Shown one piece after another: positions 20,337 through 29,390 of a stretch of DNA of 64,000 nucleotides. Position numbers and translations under genes: made by a program. The notes below the pieces were generated by a model. It had not been told where the DNA came from. It saw nothing but the letters and a program-made list of their open reading frames with translations, and did not search any database. Each line of letters starts with the position of its first letter. Position 1 is the stretch's first letter. This DNA comes from an uncultured Mucilaginibacter sp. (lineage in GTDB: Bacteria > Bacteroidota > Bacteroidia > Sphingobacteriales > Sphingobacteriaceae): NCBI GenBank assembly GCA_903864275.1, contig CAIPFE010000012.1, positions 44,332 to 108,331 on the forward strand, read 5' to 3'.

Positions 20337-21914
20337 TCACCTTCTCATCTTAGCTGCATAAAGTACATAGTTATTGCTAAGCATGGAAAGGTTCCACCCG
20401 GCGTACCCGGGGAATGATTTCATGATCATTTTTTCTTTTGGCCCGTTGTAGCTTTCGGGAAGCACTATATAAAGCGGCCCTGCAAAACCTTCGTATCTAT
20501 AATCGTCAACATCAATTTTGAGGTCATCTTCGATAGGTCTTAGTGTTATGATACGGTTATGAAAAATTTCAAGCCCCATATCATTGCTTACAAAAACAAA
20601 AGTTGCGTTCCGGTTTTCCCTGTCAAGCTTCATGATTTGATTTAGGGACTGCTGATCGATATTTGGCTGGGCTACGCCCGTCGCACCTCTTGGATTTATG
20701 CTGTTTATTCTAAACCCTTTTACTAAATAGGCAAAACTAGTGTACGCTATGCCGGCAAATACAAGCGCAAATAAGAATTTACCCAACGGCCTAAATTTAC
20801 CCACCAAATAAATTACTCCGGGGACAATTAAAAGGCCTATGATGCGAAAATGCCGGGATTCGTACGAGATATTAAGCTGGAGTAAATAAGAGAAACCAAA
20901 AAACAAAATAGCCGCTATGTAAAAAACAACCAGCAACAACCTGTAATGATTGTTTGGCATATAGCGGATAATGTTTAGCAACAGGATTATGCTTAGCATG
21001 GCGATCAATATCAAAATAAGGATGCCGGTGTCTGAATTAAATACTGGTTTCCATGTATGGTAGACGAAGGTGTGAAAAAGATCATCAATTGAAAATCCCG
21101 ATAAAATTGGGGAAGCGATGGGAAAGCTGAAGGTTTGCGCAGTCAGCTTAAAACCGTTTGCCGTTGAAGCAGGGCTTTGGCCTTTTGAAATGTAAAATAT
21201 ATAAATTACGGCCAATGATGCAGCTGCCGGTATAGCTATCCATACGGCTTTTTTTACCCAATCCGCAATACCCGATCGGGTTGAAGATAATCTTATCCAT
21301 AAACAGCATAAGCCTGCAGCATATATCCATAAAAATGATGATTTTAAAAAGAAACCGATCCAGCCTGCAAAAAGCACGAATAATATCAGTTTAAAGCCGG
21401 GCTTATTAAAGGAAAGGCAACCATACAAAAACCAGCCTTCAAAGGCAAATAGCAGCAATTCGCCCCCATTATAATAAACATAAGGTACAACAAAAGCCTG
21501 CTGGCAGATGATAAATAGGAGGCTGATCGTAATTACCCAGGGCGTAAAACCTGCTTTTTTGAAAAAAGCGTAAAACCCGGCCAGTCCGAGTATTTCACAA
21601 ATTGTAACTGTAACAGCTATGGCCTGCCCGGTATCAATTTTAGCAATCAACATAAAACAATAAGGTACAAGGTATTGCCCGGGCGACCACCATGTTAAAA
21701 ATTCGGTATAATTTTGTGATATATCGCTTTGATCAGGGCTTACAAAATTATTAAAACCGCTGCCCATTTGCATGGAACGCAGCACCTGGAATCCCTGCCC
21801 CGGATCAGGAAAAACGGCCGGTGGAATAAAAAATAATATGATTCCAACTAAAATCAGGCCTAAGCCGACTATTGTAAGAACAACTTTATAGGGCTCAATT
21901 TTTGAAGTACTCAT
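20337..21914 (-). CDS. Multi-spanning membrane protein of unknown function (glycosyltransferase-like topology)
   Basis: Many hydrophobic segments; co-directional with the polysaccharide locus; no confident family. Confidence 0.6.
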   Translation of the reverse strand: MSTSKIEPYKVVLTIVGLGLILVGIILFFIPPAVFPDPGQGFQVLRSMQMGSGFNNFVSPDQSDISQNYTEFLTWWSPGQYLVPYCFMLIAKIDTGQAIAVTVTICEILGLAGFYAFFKKAGFTPWVITISLLFIICQQAFVVPYVYYNGGELLLFAFEGWFLYGCLSFNKPGFKLILFVLFAGWIGFFLKSSFLWIYAAGLCCLWIRLSSTRSGIADWVKKAVWIAIPAAASLAVIYIFYISKGQSPASTANGFKLTAQTFSFPIASPILSGFSIDDLFHTFVYHTWKPVFNSDTGILILILIAMLSIILLLNIIRYMPNNHYRLLLVVFYIAAILFFGFSYLLQLNISYESRHFRIIGLLIVPGVIYLVGKFRPLGKFLFALVFAGIAYTSFAYLVKGFRINSINPRGATGVAQPNIDQQSLNQIMKLDRENRNATFVFVSNDMGLEIFHNRIITLRPIEDDLKIDVDDYRYEGFAGPLYIVLPESYNGPKEKMIMKSFPGYAGWNLSMLSNNYVLYAAKMRR

Positions 21915-21933
21915 TAAAATAATTTAACCAGAT

Positions 21934-22485
21934 TTACTCGATGGTCCTGGAGCGGACCTTTACGGCCGGGTTTCCCTGGTAGATAGTGTAGGCATCCATG
22001 TTCTTTGTGGCCACAGATCCACTGGTGAGTACTGAATGCGATGCGGCAATCACACCGGCGCTTACTATGGCACAAGCGCCAATCCAAACCCCTTCCTCCA
22101 AAACTACACTTAGCGTTATCAGGTCAAATGATGTTTTTTTATAATTGTGGCTCCCGGTAAGTATCACTGCCCCCTGCGAAATGCAAACATTACTACCGAT
22201 TGTAACCGGAACCAGGCAATCTATCCAAACATTTTCGCCAATCCAAACCTCGTTACCGATTGTCAGCCACCAGGGATATTTTATATTTACACATGGCTTG
22301 ATCTCCACTTGGCTGCCAATTTTTGCCCCGAATAGCCTTAGCAAAAAAACTTTTAAAGCATAAAATGGAAATAAATTTGATTTAAAAAAAACGGTATTGG
22401 TATAGTGCCATAACACCCTTTTAAAAATACTCCCACCCGGATTATAAGGGAAGTTATCATAACTCAACAGATCAGTTTGCTTCAT
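21934..22485 (-). CDS. Colanic-acid-type acetyltransferase (WcaF-like, left-handed beta-helix)
   Basis: FGAKIGSQVEIKPCVNIKYPWWLTIGNEVWIGENVWIDCLVPVTIGSNVCISQGAVILTGSHNYKK. Confidence 0.85.
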   Translation of the reverse strand: MKQTDLLSYDNFPYNPGGSIFKRVLWHYTNTVFFKSNLFPFYALKVFLLRLFGAKIGSQVEIKPCVNIKYPWWLTIGNEVWIGENVWIDCLVPVTIGSNVCISQGAVILTGSHNYKKTSFDLITLSVVLEEGVWIGACAIVSAGVIAASHSVLTSGSVATKNMDAYTIYQGNPAVKVRSRTIE

Positions 22486-23899
22486 TGACGGTTTTATTGT
22501 CGTCTTGTTTCACCCAAAAGTACAGGCTAATTGCGATAACCAGGTAAATAATAATATTAAAAATCGTGTGATGATCAAGGATCAGGGCATGTTGTTTATC
22601 CCAAAATATGGCAAGCACTACAAAGCGTACAATATTTAACAATTCGATGCCCAAAATACCGGTAACCAAAAAAATAATTTTCGATTTCAATTTTTTCGGA
22701 TACGATATAACAAATGCTGCAAAAAAGCTGATAACGCCCAAGCCGAGGCACGAATAAACCAATTTTAGAATTCCGTGGCCGGCTACTAACAGATCGTATT
22801 CATTTGTTATGGCCGCAAAGCCCAGCCAGTTAAGTACCCGGGCACTGCTTTGTAATAATATCCAGCGCAAGCCCTTTATGTAATTTAAATAATCATCAAG
22901 AAATACGCTGTAATAATGATGGCCGCCTGGTAAAGTAATGCTAAAAAAGAAGAGATTAAAGTAATAGAATAAGGGGAACAAAATAATAAAAGATAATACA
23001 AACCTGAAGGGTTCATTTTTCTTATGGTAATCTGTTTGTGCTATTTTTTTTTGCTGCTGGATTTTCTCATCAATTTTAATGTCAACAATCAGCCTGAACC
23101 AAAAGCCCTGCAAAAAATGAAATATCACACCGGTGCGGCCATCAAGTATCCCCAGTTGGAAAAACATCCGATATAAAAAATATACCATAGGCCTTACGTA
23201 TCGGGGTAATTTCCACCATATATTCTTTAGCCAGGCCCGGCGCTCGTCCGGCGAGCCCCAAAAATGAGGCGCAACCGTTTGTGAACGCGTTTGCTCAATG
23301 CGTTCAAGTTCCTCCAGTGCAACGAGGTCACTATAGCGATTATGTTTTTCTATCCAGAAAGCGATCTTGTTTTCTTTTAAATTTTCTTCTAAAATATGGC
23401 CATCTTTCCAAATAATAGTATTGCCAGGCACTACAAAACGATGATCCATATTTTCATTTACGTCTGAATAGCCCATGCCATACCTTATCAGTTTAAGCTG
23501 ATAAAAAGGGTAATAGCCCCCATGCTTTATCCAATGGCCCTTAAAAAAATTTTTACGGTTAAAATATATTCCGTTCACGTGCTTATAATCTTCGTCACGG
23601 AAGTTGGCCAGGCGCTCCCTTAATTCGGGCGTTACAATATGATCAGCGTCTAACCCGATTACCCATGGTGTTTTTATATCGAAATTTTTAAGCGCATAAT
23701 CCCATTGGTTGGGATGATTTTCAAATGAATGCTGCAAAAAAGTAGCACCAAAGCTTTCGCCAATTGCAATTGTATTATCGGTACTACCCGAATCTAATAT
23801 GAAAACCGCGGCATTGAGCGTACTGATAGATTGAAGCAGCCTTGGCAGATGCATTTCTTCATTATAAGTAAGAACGACAAATGAAAACTGGCTGTTCAA
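22472..23899 (-). CDS. Fusion: N-terminal GT2 glycosyltransferase and C-terminal exosortase-family membrane domain
   Basis: FSFVVLTYNEEMHLPRLLQSI...VIGLDADHIVT (GT2) followed by ~8 TM region with exosortase-like Cys (LVYSCLGLGVISFF), Arg (LLNIVRFVVLAIF) and His (LDHHTIFNIIIYLVI). TTG start. Confidence 0.82.
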   Translation of the reverse strand: MNSQFSFVVLTYNEEMHLPRLLQSISTLNAAVFILDSGSTDNTIAIGESFGATFLQHSFENHPNQWDYALKNFDIKTPWVIGLDADHIVTPELRERLANFRDEDYKHVNGIYFNRKNFFKGHWIKHGGYYPFYQLKLIRYGMGYSDVNENMDHRFVVPGNTIIWKDGHILEENLKENKIAFWIEKHNRYSDLVALEELERIEQTRSQTVAPHFWGSPDERRAWLKNIWWKLPRYVRPMVYFLYRMFFQLGILDGRTGVIFHFLQGFWFRLIVDIKIDEKIQQQKKIAQTDYHKKNEPFRFVLSFIILFPLFYYFNLFFFSITLPGGHHYYSVFLDDYLNYIKGLRWILLQSSARVLNWLGFAAITNEYDLLVAGHGILKLVYSCLGLGVISFFAAFVISYPKKLKSKIIFLVTGILGIELLNIVRFVVLAIFWDKQHALILDHHTIFNIIIYLVIAISLYFWVKQDDNKTVNEAN

Positions 23900-23905
23900 G
23901 ATATT

Positions 23906-24211
23906 TTGGCTTTGATGATCATTGATTTTAAACTAGCTCGTTGCTTTAGTCGAAATAGCTTTAACAAATGGTTAGAAACTACCATTTACTACCATTTTAC
24001 TACCATTATTAACGCCTAAAACCATACTGTTTCTCATTTTAACTACCATTTTGGTTCCAAAAAGTACTTATAATTACCAAAGGAAGATAAAAAAACAGTG
24101 AAATTATTTCACTATTAACTATAAAATCAAACCTATCTTCTGACTCAGTCCTCCCTAATCCCAATCGGGAATTCACCCTCAAGTCAGGTTGGCTTTGATG
24201 ATCATTGATTT
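23906..24211. repeat. 23-bp exact direct repeat (TTGGCTTTGATGATCATTGATTT) at both ends of a ~283-bp period
   Basis: Copies at 23906-23928 and 24189-24211; the latter is the 3' end of the methyltransferase gene. Confidence 0.9.
23978..24047. promoter_or_regulatory. ACTACC(ATTT) direct-repeat cluster
   Basis: ACTACC at 23978, 23988, 23999 and 24042; first three spaced 10 and 11 bp. Confidence 0.4.
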
Positions 24212-24799
24212 CCAAAAATAAGGGATTCGTCCGCTACCTTCAAAAGCAGTAACGGTGAAACCGGCGTTGGTTAATACCCGGCTCAACGTTGCCTTCGACC
24301 AAAATTTAATATGCCCGCCATGCCATAACGGGCCATGGTGCGCGTCCCATTTATTAAAAATGCTTAATGCCAGATTTTTTAAATAACCATGATAAGGGGT
24401 CGTTATGATAATTTCACCATTTTTATTTAATACCTGTTTGCAAAAATCAATAAAGCCTTCGGGGTCGTATAAATGCTCAATTACTTCTGTGGAAATGATC
24501 GTATCAAAAGTTAAATTCTGCAGGCCGTCTGGCAATTTACCTGTTGACAGGTCCTGGAGGAAAAATCTATCCGGGTTCGCCTGCCGGGCAATGGCGATCC
24601 CTTTTTCAGATGCATCTGTCCCATAGGCGTTAAAGCCTTTAGCAATAAGATAGTTGGCCAAATACCCGTTACCGCAACCCAAATCCAATATACACCGGTT
24701 CTTGTTTTTATCAAGCACCGAAAGCAAAGGGGGCAGCAGGTAGTCAAAAGTATGGGCTGGCTGGTCAGTATGAAAGCCGTAATCTTTGTAATCCGTCAT
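24179..24799 (-). CDS. Class I SAM-dependent methyltransferase (UbiG-like)
   Basis: ILDLGCGNGYLANYLIAKGFNAYGTDASEKGI; FDTIISTEVIEHLYDPEGFIDFCKQVLNKNGEIIITTPY. Confidence 0.88.
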   Translation of the reverse strand: MTDYKDYGFHTDQPAHTFDYLLPPLLSVLDKNKNRCILDLGCGNGYLANYLIAKGFNAYGTDASEKGIAIARQANPDRFFLQDLSTGKLPDGLQNLTFDTIISTEVIEHLYDPEGFIDFCKQVLNKNGEIIITTPYHGYLKNLALSIFNKWDAHHGPLWHGGHIKFWSKATLSRVLTNAGFTVTAFEGSGRIPYFWKSMIIKANLT

Positions 24800-25935
24800 T
24801 TAGTAATTAATTTTTCATACATAATGATATACTTTTTCACCAAATTGTCTTCATTAAAATCATTATATATAATTCCGGGAGCAGCTTTTCTGATTCTTTC
24901 AAGGTCATGCCGGTGATCTGCAGCAATGTCATTTATACTATTGCTGATTGAATCCGGGTTTGTTTGGCAAACCCAGCCCAGGTTATTCCCCGTTACATAG
25001 TCGGCCAGCCCCACCTGCTCACTTATCAATACCGGCGTTCCAACACTAAGGCTTTCAATTACCGCGTTACCAAAATTTTCATCATAGGACGGCAGTACGA
25101 AAAGATCATGTTCCTGTAGCAGGTCGAATTTGTTCTCGTTGTAAAAGCCCGCCCAGTTTATTTTATTCTCAATAGCATTGTCAACTGCGATCACTTTCAA
25201 ATGTTCTATATAATTCTCATCCCCATCGCCGGCTATGGTGAGCTTAAAAGGGACCGAAACTTTAGTGAGCGCTTTAAACAATATATCTAAACCTTTTTTT
25301 TCTTCTATCCGCGAAAAGAAAAGCAATCTTAAAATAGGAGAATGGCTATGTTCGCGAAAGTTCATTTTCCCGGGTAATTTAACAAAATTTGGCAGTACTG
25401 TGGTGCTTTTTGGGCGAATAAGGCGCTGCATTGCTTTGTTCTCCATCTCGGAAGTTACATGTATGTGGCAACTGTTTAGCAGGTGTTTTCCTAACAAGTT
25501 GTGGATGGCCCATTTTACACCAATGTTTTTATTTTGAAAGGAATATTGACTTAAAGTGCCCCTTGGCGATACTAAAACCGGCACCTTACGCATTAAAGCA
25601 ACCAGGCAGGCAAATATCGATACCAGGTTCCACCAGGCATGGATATGTATTAAGTCAAAATCCGGGCCCTCTTTCCATAATTGTTTTAAAAGCGACGGTG
25701 AAAATTGGGTGTGATCTTTGGTGATCCGTTTAAAATAGCGCACCGGAACTCCGTCTACAATTGTTGTTTGCCCGGGCGATACCGGCAATTCAATTTTTCC
25801 GTTGGCGGTAGTGGTGAAAACTTCCGTGGAAATTCCGGCTTTGGCTAATTGTTCGGTTAACATGGAAACCGACATTGTTGGCCCCCCGTATATAAACGCC
25901 GGTTTATATGCCGCGCAAATCTGTAATATCTTCAA
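24796..25935 (-). CDS. GT4-family glycosyltransferase (possibly the exosortase Y-associated type)
   Basis: MKILQICAAYKPAFIYGGPTMSVSMLTEQLAKAG...VLVSPRGTLSQYSF...LRLLFFSRIEEKKGLDILFKAL...FVLPSYDENFGNAVIESLSVGTPVLIS. Confidence 0.88.
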   Translation of the reverse strand: MKILQICAAYKPAFIYGGPTMSVSMLTEQLAKAGISTEVFTTTANGKIELPVSPGQTTIVDGVPVRYFKRITKDHTQFSPSLLKQLWKEGPDFDLIHIHAWWNLVSIFACLVALMRKVPVLVSPRGTLSQYSFQNKNIGVKWAIHNLLGKHLLNSCHIHVTSEMENKAMQRLIRPKSTTVLPNFVKLPGKMNFREHSHSPILRLLFFSRIEEKKGLDILFKALTKVSVPFKLTIAGDGDENYIEHLKVIAVDNAIENKINWAGFYNENKFDLLQEHDLFVLPSYDENFGNAVIESLSVGTPVLISEQVGLADYVTGNNLGWVCQTNPDSISNSINDIAADHRHDLERIRKAAPGIIYNDFNEDNLVKKYIIMYEKLITK

Positions 25936-27362
25936 ATTTCTTTTAATACTCCTATCGCCCTTAACACCCTGAATAGCATCAGCATACTTATATAACTCCA
26001 GAAAACAGCATTGATAATGAATTCAAAGTTTAGCCCTCTCCAAAAGATCTGAAATAAACCGGTAAAAACGAGCGCCGTGCCCAAGATGTAACCGCCAAAA
26101 AGATGTTCAGCCTGGAGCGAAATTAACTGGGCTATGGCGCCATATAAAAATAATGCTATAAAAACACCCAAGGTACCATCCGAAAGATAGGCATCAACTA
26201 TAAAAGCGGTTTTAGCCGAAGCGCTTGAGCCTCTCTGGACCACGCCCGCGTCGTAAACGCGTTGCATCGCGAGTTCTTCTGTTATCGGTTTTGCCGGCCA
26301 GAATATACGCGGAACAACAGCGATGGCGGACTGTTGTAACAATTGAAAGCCATAATAGTCGATGTTTGCAGGTGTTGATTTTACGAACGTAGTAAACATA
26401 TCAATTTCACTTAGCCTGAAAACAAGGAAGGCCCATTCTGTATCGTCTTTTGATGACTCATTGTGATTAATTGCGGCATCAAGCGCAAGCGAATAGGCGT
26501 CATCAGCAGCAACGTCGCCTTCCCAGTTATTTTCGCGAAATACCTTGTTAAAGGTGGGGAGCAATGCAAATAGTATTAACAGAGCCGGTATGAAGATTAC
26601 AAGTACCAGTTTTTTATAATTAGGGTATAAAAATACCCCCAACACTAATACACTGATAATAATAGGTTCCTTAAAACCCGAAGTGAGCGCCTGGTAAAAG
26701 TTAGAGCCAAAAAGCAAAGCACAAAGAATTGTATTCCCTATTTTTTTTAGGGGTATGGCAAATGCGAGGGCAAGGGTACCAGCAATAAAGCTTAAGGAAC
26801 TGTATTGATAATAAAACTGACTTAAGCCCGCAACTTTCGAGAACGCCACAGAAACCGGCAAGGCTATTAAAGCGATCAACAATAATACATTTGCCAGTTT
26901 TTCTTTTTGAACATGATACTTCTGCTTATCCGGGTACTTCATAAAAGCGATGACACCAGTTACGAAAGCGGCATGGCCCAGCACATAGTAACGTTGACAA
27001 ATTGCGGTTAATTCTAAATTTTCCTGGTCGACAGAAAAATAAGAATTACTCGTCCTATGAAAATCCTCAAATCCTAAAACGTTCAGAAAATAAAAAATTG
27101 AACTAACGGCCATATAGCCTATAAATATGATCTGGACCAGGAAAATTGGCCGCATTAACTGTTCAGCTATGGCCCTGTCTCTAGGGATAGGCCTTATCCA
27201 TCCGCTCATGGTCAGGTAAAGAATTAACAATGAACCCAGCCACGCGATGAAATATGATAAAATAGGATCAGATTGAAACAATAGAGCAAGCGCCCAGGGC
27301 AAGTAGAGCACTAGATATCGTTCAATCGGTCGATTTTTATTCATATTTAATAACTGACTCAA
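25932..27362 (-). CDS. Wzy-like O-antigen/exopolysaccharide polymerase
   Basis: Polytopic; large loops; position between glycosyltransferase genes; IFWPAKPITEELAMQ...DAYLSDGTLGVFIALFLYG. Confidence 0.7.
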   Translation of the reverse strand: MSQLLNMNKNRPIERYLVLYLPWALALLFQSDPILSYFIAWLGSLLILYLTMSGWIRPIPRDRAIAEQLMRPIFLVQIIFIGYMAVSSIFYFLNVLGFEDFHRTSNSYFSVDQENLELTAICQRYYVLGHAAFVTGVIAFMKYPDKQKYHVQKEKLANVLLLIALIALPVSVAFSKVAGLSQFYYQYSSLSFIAGTLALAFAIPLKKIGNTILCALLFGSNFYQALTSGFKEPIIISVLVLGVFLYPNYKKLVLVIFIPALLILFALLPTFNKVFRENNWEGDVAADDAYSLALDAAINHNESSKDDTEWAFLVFRLSEIDMFTTFVKSTPANIDYYGFQLLQQSAIAVVPRIFWPAKPITEELAMQRVYDAGVVQRGSSASAKTAFIVDAYLSDGTLGVFIALFLYGAIAQLISLQAEHLFGGYILGTALVFTGLFQIFWRGLNFEFIINAVFWSYISMLMLFRVLRAIGVLKEI

Positions 27363-28494
27363 TAGCTATTGCCTGGTTTTCAAAGCTCCAATCTTTAATT
27401 AGCTCCTTTGAGTATACCCCCATGCCATTTAATTCTTTTTTACCGGCGGCTATTAATTTGCTTAAATTAAAGACCAGGTCAGTTAATGAGCCTGATTTAA
27501 ATATTGCGCCGTTAAAACCTGGTTTAATAAGATCAACTGCAGCCCCAACTTTATCTGATGCCAAAACAGCTCTGCCGCAGGCCATCGCCTCATTAACCGA
27601 CAAGCCCCAGGTTTCACTAACGGAGGGCAGGCAAAATAAATCTGACGCTTGGTATAATACCGGCATATAGGTTTGATTTTTAAAATCTAAAAAATGGATT
27701 TTATCTGCTACGCTGCATTCATTTGCCTGCGTTTTCAATGCTTGTTCATTAATGCCATTACCAACTAAGAGCAGGTGAGCATCGGGGCTGTTCAAATCGA
27801 TAAATGCTGACAATAACAGCGCAACGTTTTTAACAGGCTCGAATTTGCCGGCAAATAAAATAAGGATATCATTTTGTTTCAATTTTAGCGAAGAACGCAA
27901 TTCAGCTGCTTCAAGGGTGAGATCGGCATTAAAGCGTAAATTGTCAATTGCGTGAGGCGCAAAGATTAGCTGACTTTCTTTTAAACCATATTTTCTAAAA
28001 TAGGTCTTATTGTTTTGTCCAACATAAAAAGCATAGTCAACATGTTTGTATACCCACCGGAGAAAAATATACTTTAAAAATTTCTTTATCCCTTTGGGTT
28101 CATCTAAAAGAGTTGAATCACCACGAAAATATACGGGTATTTTATTTTTATAATAACGCAAAGCTTTTAGGTGGCTATGATACGCCCATCCGTAAACCAA
28201 TATGGCATCAGGTTTCCATTTATTGATCTGCCCGGTTGCCCGTGGGTTAATTATTCCGTTAAAATGGTGCGACCCCGGATCATTAGAGGTGTTTTTCAGC
28301 CATTCAAAGGGGTAGCCATCTAAAATTTCAATGTCCCAATTAATCGTTTTATTAAAACCATGATCGAATTTATTAATAGCCTTTTCGCCCCAACTATAAA
28401 AAACTTTAATTTCTACCTGCTTTCTCTCATGTAAAAGCTTAAAAACGGGTGCGTAATATTGAATAGGATGGGTTGTAATAATGGCTAAACGCAT
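27337..28494 (-). CDS. GT4-family glycosyltransferase
   Basis: MRLAIITTHPIQYYAPVFKLLHER...ILFAGKFEPVKNVALLLSAF...LFCLPSVSETWGLSVNEAMACGRAVLASDKVGAAVDLI. Confidence 0.9.
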   Translation of the reverse strand: MRLAIITTHPIQYYAPVFKLLHERKQVEIKVFYSWGEKAINKFDHGFNKTINWDIEILDGYPFEWLKNTSNDPGSHHFNGIINPRATGQINKWKPDAILVYGWAYHSHLKALRYYKNKIPVYFRGDSTLLDEPKGIKKFLKYIFLRWVYKHVDYAFYVGQNNKTYFRKYGLKESQLIFAPHAIDNLRFNADLTLEAAELRSSLKLKQNDILILFAGKFEPVKNVALLLSAFIDLNSPDAHLLLVGNGINEQALKTQANECSVADKIHFLDFKNQTYMPVLYQASDLFCLPSVSETWGLSVNEAMACGRAVLASDKVGAAVDLIKPGFNGAIFKSGSLTDLVFNLSKLIAAGKKELNGMGVYSKELIKDWSFENQAIAIESVIKYE

Positions 28495-28496
28495 CT

Positions 28497-29390
28497 TTAT
28501 ATCAATTCTCCAATTATTTTTACACCAGGTGCATTTTTAATGCGATTATTGATAAAATCAAGATCTCTGCAATATAAAGTGTTGGATTTGCCAAATTTGG
28601 ATGTTGCTGTTAAGGCTCGCCTAAAAGGATCGTAGTTATATGCTTTAAAACAATTTATCAATAACAATTCATGAATTTGATTCTCATTATAACCATATCT
28701 GGCACCACTTCCATTGAGTTCAATGATTATTGATTTCAGTGATGGCGATGCTAATATTTGGCTCATCCCCTTTAAAACTTCAGTTTCATAACCTTCTACA
28801 TCAATTTTTATTAAAATAGGTTGTGTTTTCGTTGACAAAGAATCTACTGTTATAACAGGAACTTCAGTTGTATGGTCCCGATTTGTTTCGTTGAAAGCGA
28901 TAACATGATTTGTAGTATCTTCATTTGACGAAAAGAATAAAGTACCTTGCTCGCTTCCGACACCCGAATTAAGAAGTGATACCTTGTCCTGCAACTTGTT
29001 TAATTCAATATTCTTTGTTAAAATGTCAAACGTTGATTTTACCGGCTCAATAGCTACGCTTTTGGCCCCGCGAACCCCCGAAGCTAAAAGGGTGTATGAG
29101 CCCACATTTGAGCCTACATCAAAAAAGGTATCATTTTCGTTTAAAAAGTGAAGTAAAAAAGCCATCTCATCAAACTCATGCAGGCCGGTGTAAATATTAC
29201 CGGTAATTCCTGTTAGTCCTTTTCGTGCATAAAATTTTACGCCTTGTACATAGCTTTTAACAATGAATTTTCCCGGGGAAATACTGCTTTGCAGTTGCCA
29301 AAATATAAACCGATAAATGCTTTTAAGCAGGTGTTTTTTACTTAGTGGATGAGTGAATATAAAACCTATTGTTCGTTTAATTTTTTCCAT
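28497..29390 (-). CDS. FkbM family methyltransferase
   Basis: DTFFDVGSNVGSYTLLASGVRGAKSVAIEPVKSTFDILTKNIELN...ILIKIDVEGYETEVLKGM. Confidence 0.92.
   Translation of the reverse strand: MEKIKRTIGFIFTHPLSKKHLLKSIYRFIFWQLQSSISPGKFIVKSYVQGVKFYARKGLTGITGNIYTGLHEFDEMAFLLHFLNENDTFFDVGSNVGSYTLLASGVRGAKSVAIEPVKSTFDILTKNIELNKLQDKVSLLNSGVGSEQGTLFFSSNEDTTNHVIAFNETNRDHTTEVPVITVDSLSTKTQPILIKIDVEGYETEVLKGMSQILASPSLKSIIIELNGSGARYGYNENQIHELLLINCFKAYNYDPFRRALTATSKFGKSNTLYCRDLDFINNRIKNAPGVKIIGELI

Noticed and set aside
23972-24049. Tiny ORF as an exosortase sorting substrate
   Set aside because: MVVKMRNSMVLGVNNGSKMVVNGSF has no TM helix or basic tail; kept only as part of a regulatory/spacer observation.
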